Shown: in pieces, positions 1-7,612 of the stretch
How positions within the stretch are numbered: position 1 is the first letter of the stretch
Layout: the number at the start of each line of letters is the position of its first letter
Assembly (NCBI GenBank): GCA_964497615.1
Contig: CAZCEC010000057.1
Location: 1 to 42,620, forward strand
Source of the DNA: CAZCEC01 sp964497615
GTDB taxonomy: Bacteria; Chloroflexota; Anaerolineae; Anaerolineales; UBA6663
DNA: 42,620 nt
Direction of reading: 5' to 3'
Program-made: the position numbers and the translations under genes
Notes under the pieces: model-generated
Told to the model about the DNA's origin: nothing
Databases searched by the model: none
What the model saw: the letters and a program-made list of their open reading frames with translations, nothing else

Positions 1-620
1 AAAAGCGAGCAAACTATGCTTGCAAGTCGCGCGCAAACTATGGTTGAAAGGACATTGATTTCTGATCCTGGCCATTGGCGGACCCCCTTCGACCGGTTGA
101 TTGCTCCTGACTCTTCGGCCGCTGCTTTCATTCATCATCGTGTTCGACTCTCTCTCTGTCCGTCCCATCCCCTATCAGCGTCTGATAGTTGTCGCTGATT
201 CTGATTGGTTTGATCTGGCATCATCCCATCCTGACTGCTTCTGATTTCTGCCCACTCCCATTCAACGCCCTTCGTGCTGACTGGCTTGTTTCCAGCCTCC
301 ACATCTGCGCCCCACGCCCGTGCTGGGCCACCCAGCCTGGTCACCCGTCCGCCTGTCTCCGCTCCGCCCGGCGTCTCCGGAGTTGGATCCCTGACGAGGC
401 GTCCACGAGGAGCCCGGCCGCGCCGCTGGCGCTATGCTGGTGCTGGACCATGTTCACGCTCCCGCACCCGCCCGCCAAGTTGGCCGCCCTGCTCCCCGAC
501 TCGCGCCACTCAGTCGGCCCGGCCGTCCGCGCTGCGGCTCGGCTCCTGGCGTGCCTGGCCGGCTGGCTGCGCAATGCCTGGCACATGCTCTTGCGAATGG
601 TCGCCGGTATAATCTGCCCC
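1..620. other. Non-coding upstream stretch
   Basis: I see no supportable gene here. Short open frames exist on both strands but none looks like a protein family and codon use is unlike the neighbouring genes. A 10-base direct repeat GCAAACTATG occurs at 9-18 and 33-42. Positions 180-260 contain several CTGATT-like words but no regular array. The only convincing signal is the -10 box at 608-613. Confidence 0.4.
608..613 (+). promoter_or_regulatory. -10 box TATAAT, leaderless-type promoter
   Basis: A perfect TATAAT lies in very GC-rich DNA and ends 7 bases before the ATG at 621. Transcription would begin at or next to the start codon, so the message would be leaderless or nearly so. No good -35 hexamer is visible 16-18 bases upstream. 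Confidence 0.55.
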
Positions 621-2438
621 ATGCTCTCCCACCCATGGCCGTTCGAGACACTCACCACGCTCGTTGCGCATCCTGACCGGCCCGTGCGCCACTGGGCCAT
701 GGACCGGCTCCTGGCGCGCTATCCGGCGGAGGCCCCCGGCGCCCTGCTGCCGCTCCTGGATGACGCCGACTCCTTCCTGGTGCTCCGATCCGCCGAGGCC
801 ATTGCCGACAGCGGCGACGCCGAACGATTCCACGCGCCCCTGGTGGAGCGGCTGCGGGAGGCGCGCGGCGAGCGCTTTGGCCGGCTGGCCGAGGCCCTGG
901 CCAAGCTCGACCCCGAGGCGGCGCGGCCCTGGCTGCTGGAACGGGCACGGCGCGGGAAGGACGGGCTCGACCTGGACGAGTACCTGCATGTGGCCGCCGG
1001 GCTGGGCCACGCGGGCGGCCCGGCCGAGCGGCAGGCCCTCTGGGAGTGGCTGGCCGCCTATTCGCGCGACGGCGTGGGCGCCCGGGCGGTGGTGGATGCC
1101 ATCCTGGCGGCGGGGCAGCCGGCGGACGTCCGCCGCGTGGTGCAGCGATTGCGCGCCTGGCCGCTGACGGGCCGCGTCTGGCGCACGTCGCTCAGCGTCC
1201 TCCCGGCGGCGGCCGGCGCGGGCCGCGTGTTCGAGGAGATGGCCTATGCCGCAGACGAAGGGGTGCCCGCGATGCTGGCGCGCGCGGCCACCTGGCTTGG
1301 CCGCCGGCCGCCCCTGGACCCGGACCGCGTGCGCGCATTGACGGCGCTGTTTCCGAGCCGGCCAGCGGCGGTGTTCCCGGAATTGCTGGCCGAGGCGCAG
1401 CGCCTGACCCAGGCGCGCGGCGACGACGTGGCCGGCTGGCGCGCCGCTTGGAACGCGGGCGCGCGCCTGACGGGCTACCGGCGGCTGGCGGCATTCACCC
1501 TGGTGGTGCTGGAGGCCTTTCACGCGCCCCTCGTCCCCCGGCCCGAGCGGCTGCCGCAGGAGGCCATGGCGGGGCTGGCGCTGCTATGCGAGTTGAGCGT
1601 CGGCCAGGATGACGAGGGCCGCCTGGCCGCGGCGGACGACCGCCAACGGGCATTGATCAAGCTGCTGGCGCAGGACCGCGAGAACGTCCTGCCGGGCATC
1701 GTCGAGCAGGTCGCGGACCTGGGCGACGCCGCGGTCCCCGCCCTCGCCATCCTGCTGACCCCCGGCGCTTCGGAGTGGGGGGCGATCCGCGCCGCGCGCG
1801 CGCTGGCCCTGATCGCGCAGCGCCAGCCGGAGGCCTGCACTCACGCCATCCCGCATCTGCTGGACCGGATCAGCGACGACGAGGGCGACTTCCTGCTGGA
1901 AGCCTGTTCGGCGGCGCTGGCCGCCATCGGGCCGGCGGTGGTTGATCCCATCGCCGCCGCGCTGAACGGCGACCTGACCCGCGAGATCTACCTGACGGGC
2001 GTGCTGGGCGAAGTCGGCACCGACCGGGCGGCCGAGGTCATCCTGGGCCTGGTCGACCGCCGCCAGCCGTCATCGCCGCGCGACATCGAGATGTACTCCG
2101 CCGCCCTTACGGACACCGGCAGCGCGATGGCCATTCCCCGGATCCTGGCGCTGTGGCGGCCCGGCGACCCGCACCTGGCCGAGCACCTGCTGGTCCTGCA
2201 CGCCGTCAACGGCCTGGATCACGAGGAACTCCCCGAGTGGCGGCGGCTGGCCGCGGCCGAGGACGAACGCGTGGCGCGGCTGACCGGCTCGCTGCAGCGC
2301 CGGTTCCACGACCCGGAGGCGGAGTTTCCCGGCGACGCAGAAGGGGAGCCGCTTCTGCCGCCGCCGGGCCTGCCCCCGCCGCGCGCACCTGCGCCAACCC
2401 CCGTTCCGCCGAAACGCAAGCGGCACCGGCGCCGCTGA
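621..2438 (+). CDS. HEAT-repeat protein with basic C-terminal tail
   Basis: The product is about 605 residues and consists of tandem helical repeats of HEAT/PBS-lyase type. It opens with LTTLVAHPDRPVRHWAMDRL; later repeats include VPALAILLTPGASEWGAIRA and PAVVDPIAAALNGDLTREIY. Such proteins are protein-binding scaffolds, and no catalytic motif is visible. I start it at ATG 621 rather than the longer in-frame opening at 189, because the upstream part looks non-coding and a TATAAT sits just before 621. The last residues are a proline-rich linker followed by KRKRHRRR. That tail recurs in the repeat protein at 3735-4595 and in its broken copy near 12060. There is no signal peptide or membrane segment, so it is probably cytoplasmic. 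Its partner is unknown. Confidence 0.75.
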   Translation: MLSHPWPFETLTTLVAHPDRPVRHWAMDRLLARYPAEAPGALLPLLDDADSFLVLRSAEAIADSGDAERFHAPLVERLREARGERFGRLAEALAKLDPEAARPWLLERARRGKDGLDLDEYLHVAAGLGHAGGPAERQALWEWLAAYSRDGVGARAVVDAILAAGQPADVRRVVQRLRAWPLTGRVWRTSLSVLPAAAGAGRVFEEMAYAADEGVPAMLARAATWLGRRPPLDPDRVRALTALFPSRPAAVFPELLAEAQRLTQARGDDVAGWRAAWNAGARLTGYRRLAAFTLVVLEAFHAPLVPRPERLPQEAMAGLALLCELSVGQDDEGRLAAADDRQRALIKLLAQDRENVLPGIVEQVADLGDAAVPALAILLTPGASEWGAIRAARALALIAQRQPEACTHAIPHLLDRISDDEGDFLLEACSAALAAIGPAVVDPIAAALNGDLTREIYLTGVLGEVGTDRAAEVILGLVDRRQPSSPRDIEMYSAALTDTGSAMAIPRILALWRPGDPHLAEHLLVLHAVNGLDHEELPEWRRLAAAEDERVARLTGSLQRRFHDPEAEFPGDAEGEPLLPPPGLPPPRAPAPTPVPPKRKRHRRR

Positions 2439-2603
2439 CGAAACTCGCCCGGGCTCGCCCGACTGCGCCCGCGCGTATCCCCGTCAACCTGCTCCCCACG
2501 CCGCTTGACCAGCTCGACAACGCCCCGACTGCCTGCCTCGTCCCGCCGCATAACGCCACCACGGTCTCAGAAAAGTCAGTTCATCCACGTCCCCTGGCCA
2601 TGA

Positions 2604-2641
2604 CTTATGTTAAATGTCCAATATTGGACATTTAACATAAG
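2604..2641. repeat. Perfect 38-bp AT-rich palindrome
   Basis: CTTATGTTAAATGTCCAAT at 2604-2622 is followed directly by its exact reverse complement at 2623-2641. The core is TGTCCAATATTGGACA. It is strikingly AT-rich against the surrounding sequence. It lies between the HEAT gene and the VapB remnant and reads into the last codons of the VapB frame. It could be an operator, a hairpin, or the scar or end of a small mobile element. It has no flanking T-run typical of an intrinsic terminator. Confidence 0.9.
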
Positions 2642-2882
2642 CACACCACTTTGGGCTCCGCGTGGGGATGCACCTGAATCTGCGGGAAGACCATCCAGAG
2701 CGCGACTCGTCCAGATTGCCATGCCAGTTCACCTTGCCCCGCAGACGGCGCACACCGGATTGAGCGTGCGTCTGTAACAACCGGTGAAGCCCGGCCTCCA
2801 CGACAGCCTTCTCTGCGGGTAAGCCGGTCGCTCTCGTGGCTTCAGCCATCAACTGGTCATCGATTACGATGTTTGTGCGCAC
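2610..2882 (-). pseudogene. VapB-type antitoxin, orphan, tail altered
   Basis: From GTG at 2882, preceded by a GGAGG ribosome-binding site, the frame reads VRTNIVIDDQLMAEATRATG, then KAVVEAGLHRLL and RRLRGKVNWHGNLDESR. This is the usual VapB layout: an N-terminal DNA-binding strand-helix domain and an RGK..W.G.L toxin-wrapping tail. The frame then continues with unrelated residues and ends inside the 38-bp palindrome (last residues VKCPILDI). No VapC PIN-domain gene follows. It is most likely a truncated orphan whose toxin was lost at the palindrome junction. Family recognition is good; whether it is expressed is unknown. Confidence 0.55.
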
Positions 2883-2960
2883 TGCGCCTCCGATGACATT
2901 CCCGGAGATATATCTCTTGGGGGATCCCCGACCGTATCTGTGACGCGATGCACCCCTGGA

Positions 2961-3455
2961 CAACCACAGCAGCTCAAGCAAATGGCCGAAGAAATGTCCG
3001 GCCGCCAAGGTATATCCCACAATCAGTTCATTGTGGGAGCAGTGGCATAGAAGGTCGGCGCTCTGGCCGAAGGCCTGGGGGATACCCACTTTCCAGGCAT
3101 CCAGTATCGCCGCGGGGCGACCGGCCAGCCAATAGCGGTGCTACAGGGGCAAGGAATTCGGGTCCAGACCCTGGCCGTGGCTCATCATGATTGGGGAATG
3201 GCGACGGCCGACTTGGCCGAAGACGATGGCCTGCCCGAATCGCAGGTGAAGGAAGCGCTGGCGTTTTACCAGGCGCACCGGTCGGAGATTGACGCCAGCA
3301 TCCAGGCCGACAGCGCGCTTGAGTTGGCGCGTGGCGAAGCCCAGGCTGCATCTGGATGCGGACGCGTCCATCAAGCCCCTGCAACGCGCACTCAGCGAGC
3401 GGGGCCACGATGTCACCCGTACACCGAATGCCTGGGTTGCCCAAGACGCCAGTGA
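2961..3455 (+). pseudogene. RHH-DUF433 antitoxin, broken copy
   Basis: This is the degenerate counterpart of the intact antitoxin at 12155-12553. It keeps QPQQLKQ, ISHNQFIVGAVA, LAEGLGDTHFPGIQY and the DUF433 part VQTLAVAHHDWGMATADLAE through ALAFYQAHRSEIDAS. An in-frame TAG at 3048-3050 replaces the GAG codon of the intact copy, removing the link between the DNA-binding and DUF433 parts. The normal stop is also lost (GAA where the intact copy has TAG), so the frame runs on to 3455 inside the toxin gene. The N-terminal start is not preserved either. An internal GTG at 3138 could in principle make only the DUF433 half. Confidence 0.8.
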
Positions 3456-3699
3456 CGAAGCCCAGCTATTGGCCGCTACCGCGCAGGGCCGGGTGATCTT
3501 CACCTTCAACGTGCAGGACTACAGCGTGTTGGCGCGCCGCTATCCGCAGCATGGGGGGATCATCCTGGCGGCGCAACGCCAATGGACCGTGAGCACGCTG
3601 CTCGCGGCGCTTGATCGAGCACTCACTGAAACCGACGAGGATGACTGGCCAAGCCGGGCGCGGTGGCTATTGGACTGGCGCGTGCTCGCTGGCGGTTAA
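3331..3699 (+). CDS. DUF5615 PIN-like toxin (paired with broken antitoxin)
   Basis: About 122 residues from GTG 3331, giving VAKPRLHLDADASIKPLQ. It aligns along its length with the toxin at 12546-12899. DUF5615 proteins are PIN-like predicted nucleases that form toxin-antitoxin pairs with DUF433 proteins. Visible family features are LHLDAD near the start, RGHDVTRTPNAWV, the DEAQLL acidic helix and TFNVQDYSVL. The Asp in NVQDY is the acidic residue expected at the PIN-like active site, so this toxin looks catalytically complete. The antitoxin in front of it is interrupted, an unusual state for an active toxin. A longer in-frame opening from 3289 is less likely because the intact homologue starts at the equivalent of 3331. 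Confidence 0.7.
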   Translation: MAKPRLHLDADASIKPLQRALSERGHDVTRTPNAWVAQDASDEAQLLAATAQGRVIFTFNVQDYSVLARRYPQHGGIILAAQRQWTVSTLLAALDRALTETDEDDWPSRARWLLDWRVLAGG

Positions 3700-3734
3700 C
3701 AGCCGCCTCCACCGTTGAAAACGACTTGCCCGTC

Positions 3735-4595
3735 CTACTTCCTTTTCCGATGCCGTTTGCGCTTAGGCTTGCCGGCCTGACGGAGTTTTGAAGCCAGGAG
3801 GGCTTGCTCGGCGCGAGCCTCGAATTCGGCCCTGGTGGTCGGCGGCTGAGTCCGCCGTTGGGTCACAGCCGGCAGGAGCTCCATCAACTCCCGAACTTGG
3901 CGCTGCATCAGGGTCAGCCGGCGAGGGCGATCGCGCTGGGTCTTGAGGCCGAGATCGACCTGTACGTCCTCCCAGTCACCCACAACACCGTCATCCACGG
4001 CTTCCGCGGCGTAGGCGCGCTGGATGACGTCACTGGATTCAACCGCCTTGAGCTCCAGCAGGAAGCTGATCACAAAGCCATTGAACGTGGGGTCTTCGTC
4101 GGAGAACCGCGCCAAAGCCTGTGACAAGGCAGCAATGCAGGCCAGGCGGGCCTCGGCGTGATGAGCGCCGATATCGGCCAGGCTGTGCGCGGCGCCGACG
4201 CGCGCCCACAGTCCATTCACCCCATCCAGCAAGTAAGCCCCCAGCGCCGGTATGGCAGCCGGTCCTAGCACACCGAAGGCCTCGGGCAGGTCCTCGCCAA
4301 CCACATCGTCATCGTTCTCGTCTATGCGCCGAAACAGGGACGTCAGCGGACCAGCGGCTTCCCCCGCGTGCAGAAGCGCCAGGGTGCGCCACGCATGGAC
4401 GGGCGCCCAGACTTCAGGGCTGTCCGACGGGGCATCATTGAGCGCCGGGTCGGTCGCCATGCGGATCAGGTCGGGGATGTGCCGCGCGCCCAGGCCCAGG
4501 GCCAGGTAGTCGGGCCAGGTAGTCATCGGGCGGATGTCGCCCAAGGTGAGCAGTTGAACGAGCGGTGGTGCATAGCCGGTAGTCGACTTTTCCAT
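3735..4595 (-). CDS. DUF1186-like helical repeat protein with basic tail
   Basis: The 286-residue product begins YAPPLVQLLTLGD after a short leader. It contains the pattern of DUF1186/HEAT-like proteins: WPDYLALGLGARHIPDLIRM, EVWAPVHAWRTLALLHAGEA, LPEAFGVLGPAAIPALGAYL and GDWEDVQVDLGL. It ends with a C-terminal tail PKRKRHRKRK. No catalytic residues are evident, so it is probably an interaction scaffold. The ATG lies 3 bases after the stop of the nucleotidyltransferase gene, so the two are translated from one message. A shortened, frameshifted relative lies at 11745-12108. The same lysine/arginine/histidine tail ends the HEAT protein at 621-2438. Confidence 0.7.
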   Translation of the reverse strand: MEKSTTGYAPPLVQLLTLGDIRPMTTWPDYLALGLGARHIPDLIRMATDPALNDAPSDSPEVWAPVHAWRTLALLHAGEAAGPLTSLFRRIDENDDDVVGEDLPEAFGVLGPAAIPALGAYLLDGVNGLWARVGAAHSLADIGAHHAEARLACIAALSQALARFSDEDPTFNGFVISFLLELKAVESSDVIQRAYAAEAVDDGVVGDWEDVQVDLGLKTQRDRPRRLTLMQRQVRELMELLPAVTQRRTQPPTTRAEFEARAEQALLASKLRQAGKPKRKRHRKRK

Positions 4596-4598
4596 GCG

Positions 4599-5216
4599 TC
4601 ACGCATCGCCTCGACCGGGCGGGTTCGTCGTGAGGAAGCGCCACGTGGCATCGAGGCCCAGGCGCCCAATCCATTCGGTCAGATAGGCCTGGTCCAGCCG
4701 CCCGGCCTGGGCCAGCCGGATCGCGCCGACGTCGCGCATGTGCTTCTGCTGCTGGCTGAGGGCAAAGTATTGCAGCTTGTAAAGGATCAGGTCCTCGGGC
4801 GAATGCACGTAGATCGAGCCGAGCGGCGGTCCCAGGTCAACCAGGCGCCGGCGGGCCAGCGCCGAGGCCCGCAGCGCGTCACCGGGGCGAAGCAGGAAGA
4901 GCTCCACCTTGTGGGCCATCTGCAGGTGATAGCCTACCGCCGCAACATCGCCGCGCGTCTCCAGATAGAGATCGAGCAGCAAGTCCGGCGGAATCAGAAC
5001 CTCGCGCCGCGCCAGCTCGTCCGACAGCCGCTGGATGTGCTCCACCGGCAGGTTGATGACCAGGTCAATGTCCTGCGTGGACCGCGCCTCGGCCCAGGCC
5101 GCGACCGCCAGGGCTCCGCCGAGGGCATAGTCCACTTGAGCCGCCTCCAGCGCGTCAATCACCATTCGCGCAAAGGCGATGAGGTCGAGGGTCTCGCCGT
5201 CAGCCGCGCTGCTCAT
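4599..5216 (-). CDS. AbiEii-like nucleotidyltransferase
   Basis: 205 residues. The nucleotidyltransferase fold signature is LGGALAVAAWAEARSTQDID at about residues 32-51: the Gly-Gly helix followed by the R.T.DID strand, whose two Asp residues would bind metal. PEDLILYKLQYFALSQQQKHMRDV further on is typical of AbiEii/MNT-type enzymes that transfer a nucleotide to RNA or protein. The start overlaps the end of the upstream gene by 17 bases, and the stop is 3 bases before the DUF1186-like gene. This layout resembles toxin-antitoxin or abortive-infection modules, but the neighbour is not an AbiEi-type regulator. The substrate is unknown. Confidence 0.75.
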   Translation of the reverse strand: MSSAADGETLDLIAFARMVIDALEAAQVDYALGGALAVAAWAEARSTQDIDLVINLPVEHIQRLSDELARREVLIPPDLLLDLYLETRGDVAAVGYHLQMAHKVELFLLRPGDALRASALARRRLVDLGPPLGSIYVHSPEDLILYKLQYFALSQQQKHMRDVGAIRLAQAGRLDQAYLTEWIGRLGLDATWRFLTTNPPGRGDA

Positions 5217-5781
5217 AGCGATCGAGTACCTCCCGGCGGGCCTCGAGCAGACTCAAATTCGGCCGTTCACGCCTCAGCCGGCGGACGGCCATGCGCCGCA
5301 GTTGGTCTGAGAGCCGGCCCGCTTGCCAGACGCGTTGGGCCGCCGACAGCCGGCCGGCCAGTTCGATCTGCCGGAGGTCAAGATCGCTCAGCGCGGATCG
5401 AATCGACTGGGCGAGTTCAGGGTCCAGCGGCGGCCGGCCTTGGACGTAGTACCCGCCCTGCTCCGGCCGGCGGCTGAACTTGAGGGTGCGACCGGCTGAC
5501 TGGAGAACTACTTTGATGGCGCGCATGTCTCGCCGAAAGGCCGCTACGTCCGCCTGACCAAAGCAGCCAGCGCCAAGCACCGCCCGCACCCGCGACATCA
5601 GCCCCGCTGCCGACAGGTAGGCCTCGCACCAGACGACGGAGAGCAGCACCCATCGTCGGGCGGTGACCATGTCGCGTGTGGCCGCCTCGTGCAGCAGGGC
5701 ACGGCCAAGTTCGGTGGGGAGGGTGGGCAGGCTGTCTGCGAGGCGATCCATCGAGCGCATCCAAGGCAAAGGTGCAACCAA
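5200..5781 (-). CDS. Uncharacterised helical protein, nucleotidyltransferase partner
   Basis: 193 residues of no family I recognise. It appears all-helical. The N-terminal part (MDRLADSLPTLPTELGRALL, VTARRWVLLSVVWCEAYLS) is hydrophobic but has no clear membrane span. A middle basic stretch reads AGRTLKFSRRPEQGGYYV. The C-terminal part is strongly charged (LRRMAVRRLRRERPNLSLLE, ARREVLDRYEQRG). It overlaps the nucleotidyltransferase gene by 17 bases, so translation is coupled. Alternative starts are ATG 5760 or ATG 5751; none has a clear ribosome-binding site. On the minus strand TGCTAGAAT, an extended -10-like word, lies just upstream (TAGAAT at 5800-5795). It could be the antitoxin-like or target-recognition partner of the enzyme. 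Confidence 0.6.
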   Translation of the reverse strand: MVAPLPWMRSMDRLADSLPTLPTELGRALLHEAATRDMVTARRWVLLSVVWCEAYLSAAGLMSRVRAVLGAGCFGQADVAAFRRDMRAIKVVLQSAGRTLKFSRRPEQGGYYVQGRPPLDPELAQSIRSALSDLDLRQIELAGRLSAAQRVWQAGRLSDQLRRMAVRRLRRERPNLSLLEARREVLDRYEQRG

Positions 5782-5853
5782 ATGTGCGTTTACAATTCTA
5801 GCACCTTTCTGGGGGTCGCTGGGCGATGGCCAAATTCATGGCATCCCGAACGA

Positions 5854-5906
5854 TTTCATCGTTGGTGAATACTCCCGCTGAATCCTTTCATTGCCGGTGA
5901 AGACTC
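5854..5906. repeat. Twin TTTCA-N7-TGAA operator-like repeats, orphan
   Basis: TTTCATCGTTGGTGAATACTC (first 16 bases palindromic-type) starts at 5854 and TTTCATTGCCGGTGAAGACTC starts at 5886, a spacing of 32 bases. Each contains TTTCA, seven bases, then TGAA. The same half-sites and almost the same spacing (33 bases) cover the promoter of the DUF4143 ATPase at 15432-15481. No ATPase gene follows here, so it may be the remains of a lost gene's control region. Confidence 0.6.
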
Positions 5907-5995
5907 TGCTGCGTTGACAAATTCGGAGCGATTTCAGGCTGATCTCGGACAGGAGGATCTCAGGACTACCGATCGCCGGATGAACTGGTACCTGG

Positions 5996-6740
5996 CTAGA
6001 AGGGCCAGCGACCGATGCAGCGCAAAGCCTCTTCAAACCCAGCCTCAGTGACCAATTCCTGCACGGCGGCGGGCGATTGACATCCGCCTGGCAGCGCTTC
6101 GGGCTCCACCGCCATCCGCAGGAGCAGGCGCGCTACGGTGGCGGCGGTCTGGCGCAGAAGGCGAGGCTCGCTTGTGTCGAGGGTGTCGGCACTAAAATGC
6201 ACCCACCCCCGGCCGGGCGGGGCTGAGGACGGCACCGCCCAGACGCTGGGCACGCCGGCTAGGGAGAAGGCGAAGTGGTCTGAATTCGAGACAAAGGCCT
6301 TGGGATCGTCATGCAGGGTGGCATCCAGTTCACCGAGCGGCAGCGTGCGCAAGCAGTTGGACAGCGCAGGACTGGCTTGCGTTGGCAGGATCACCGGCAT
6401 GGCCAAGGCCAAGACGTCGGCATTCAGCCCCAGCCGCACGGACTCCATCTCGGCGGCATGCCGACGGGCGCAGGCATAGGAACCGTGCAGGCCCAACTCT
6501 TCCCCGGAGAACAGCACAAATCGAATCCCCAGGCGGGCATGCCGCACGTCCGGATCTGTGCGGGGGGGGCCCGCTAGGGCCGTCCCTACCGCGACTGCCT
6601 TCGGCGAGCGAATCTGCCGGGGAGTCGCCGGTGAAGTCGGCCAGCGCCACGTCGAGCAGGGTCAGTCGCAGGCCGCCGCTGGTGAAGATGGCTGTCGCGC
6701 CTGCGCCGCGTCCAACCCGCTGCCAGGCTCGCTCCCACGG
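5996..6740 (-). pseudogene. M28-family zinc aminopeptidase remnant
   Basis: The C-terminal portion is readable: LGIRFVLFSGEELGLHGSYA carries the M28 GEE metal-binding/catalytic glutamates and the GS that follows. Later, FVSNSDHFAFSLAGVPSVWA contains the SDH/F histidine region and GWVHFSADTLDTSEPRLLRQ the H...DT segment. Upstream, GATAIFTSGGLRL and DVALADFTGDSP lie in another frame. A run of eight G at 6562-6569 sits between the two parts. The expected first metal-site motif (DS/D..N...GAGT) is not intact. It is therefore a frameshifted fragment of a secreted or cytoplasmic peptidase, without a recognisable start. Confidence 0.65.
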
Positions 6741-7172
6741 CCCGCCCGCACCACAACCCGTCTGGCGCCCGAGCAGGCCCCGGCGCACCCTGCCGCGTTC
6801 GGCGCTCGGCTCGCCAGGCGCCACCGTAGCGCCAACATCTGGCCTCGGGTCCGGCCAGCGTCCGTGTTTCGGCGTTTCGGGTACGTTGGGGTGGTCCGGG
6901 ATGCGCCCCGCGAGGAGCACGCGAGGAGCCCAAGCCTCCAATGCGCGTTTATCATGCCCCTCAGCGATCGCGCATGACCATCGACCGGCTCCAGCGTTCT
7001 AGGAGGCTGTTGGCGCCGTCGGGGTTGTGTCAGGCGCCACCTGGCGTCCAGTCTGCGTCGGCTCGACGCGGTGCGCCTGACCGGCCCCGCCACGCGCTCC
7101 CGCCCGACCCGGTGCAGCCTTTGCCGGACCGGGCGTCGCGCGTTCACCGGCCATAGCCGGCGCCGGGACGGG

Positions 7173-7447
7173 TCACGGCGCGGGCGGCCGATTCCGATCA
7201 GCGCCGGAGCGCTCCCGCTGCTCCCGGAGGGCGCCCAGCAGTTCGTCAATGTTCAGGCCGGCCTCCAGACGCGCGCGTTCGATCTCGCGGGCTAGAGTGG
7301 ACACCGTCGCCCCGCTGGGGCCAGCACCAGGATGCCATCCAGGTCCAGCACCCGATAGGTGTCGCCCGGCCGGATGTGGTAGAGCTCGCGGAGCGCTGCC
7401 GGAATGGCGATGATACCGCGCTGTTGGACCTGAACCGTTGCCTCCAT
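7173..7447 (-). pseudogene. AbrB/MazE-type antitoxin with frameshift
   Basis: From ATG 7447 (AAAGGAG ribosome-binding site upstream) the frame reads MEATVQVQQRGIIAIPAALR, then ELYHIRPGDTYRVLDLDGIL. This is a typical swapped-hairpin AbrB DNA-binding domain. After VLAP the reading shifts by one base: the expected tail SGATVSTLAREIERARLEAG...LNIDELLGALREQRER continues in the next frame to 7173. The unshifted frame meets a TAG shortly after. No toxin gene (MazF, PIN) follows. Either a real one-base deletion or a sequencing error could explain it; the many similar lesions nearby favour decay. Confidence 0.7.
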
Positions 7448-7540
7448 GCTGGCTCCTTTCGGATGGCTGCCCCCGCCGACGGGCGACAGAGATTCTCGCG
7501 GCGATCGCGCTGCTCATCAGGTACACACGTCAATTGTCCA

Positions 7541-7570
7541 TTGTCATCCTCGAGTCGGTCATGGTATGCT
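7541..7570 (+). promoter_or_regulatory. Candidate integrase promoter
   Basis: TTGTCA at 7541-7546 and TATGCT at 7565-7570 are separated by 18 bases and lie about 43 bases upstream of the integrase ATG. The -35 region is embedded in a CAATTGTCCATTGTCATCC motif that recurs in altered form at 29585-29602. Confidence 0.45.
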
Positions 7571-7612
7571 CGGGCATAGCTCAGGTGTTCGGTGTGGAAT
7601 GGGAGGCGGAAT

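Noticed and set aside
189..620. Upstream extension of the HEAT protein
   Set aside because: The residues from 189 to 620 (Trp- and Cys-rich, no helical repeats) do not resemble the protein, and TATAAT at 608-613 would lie inside it.
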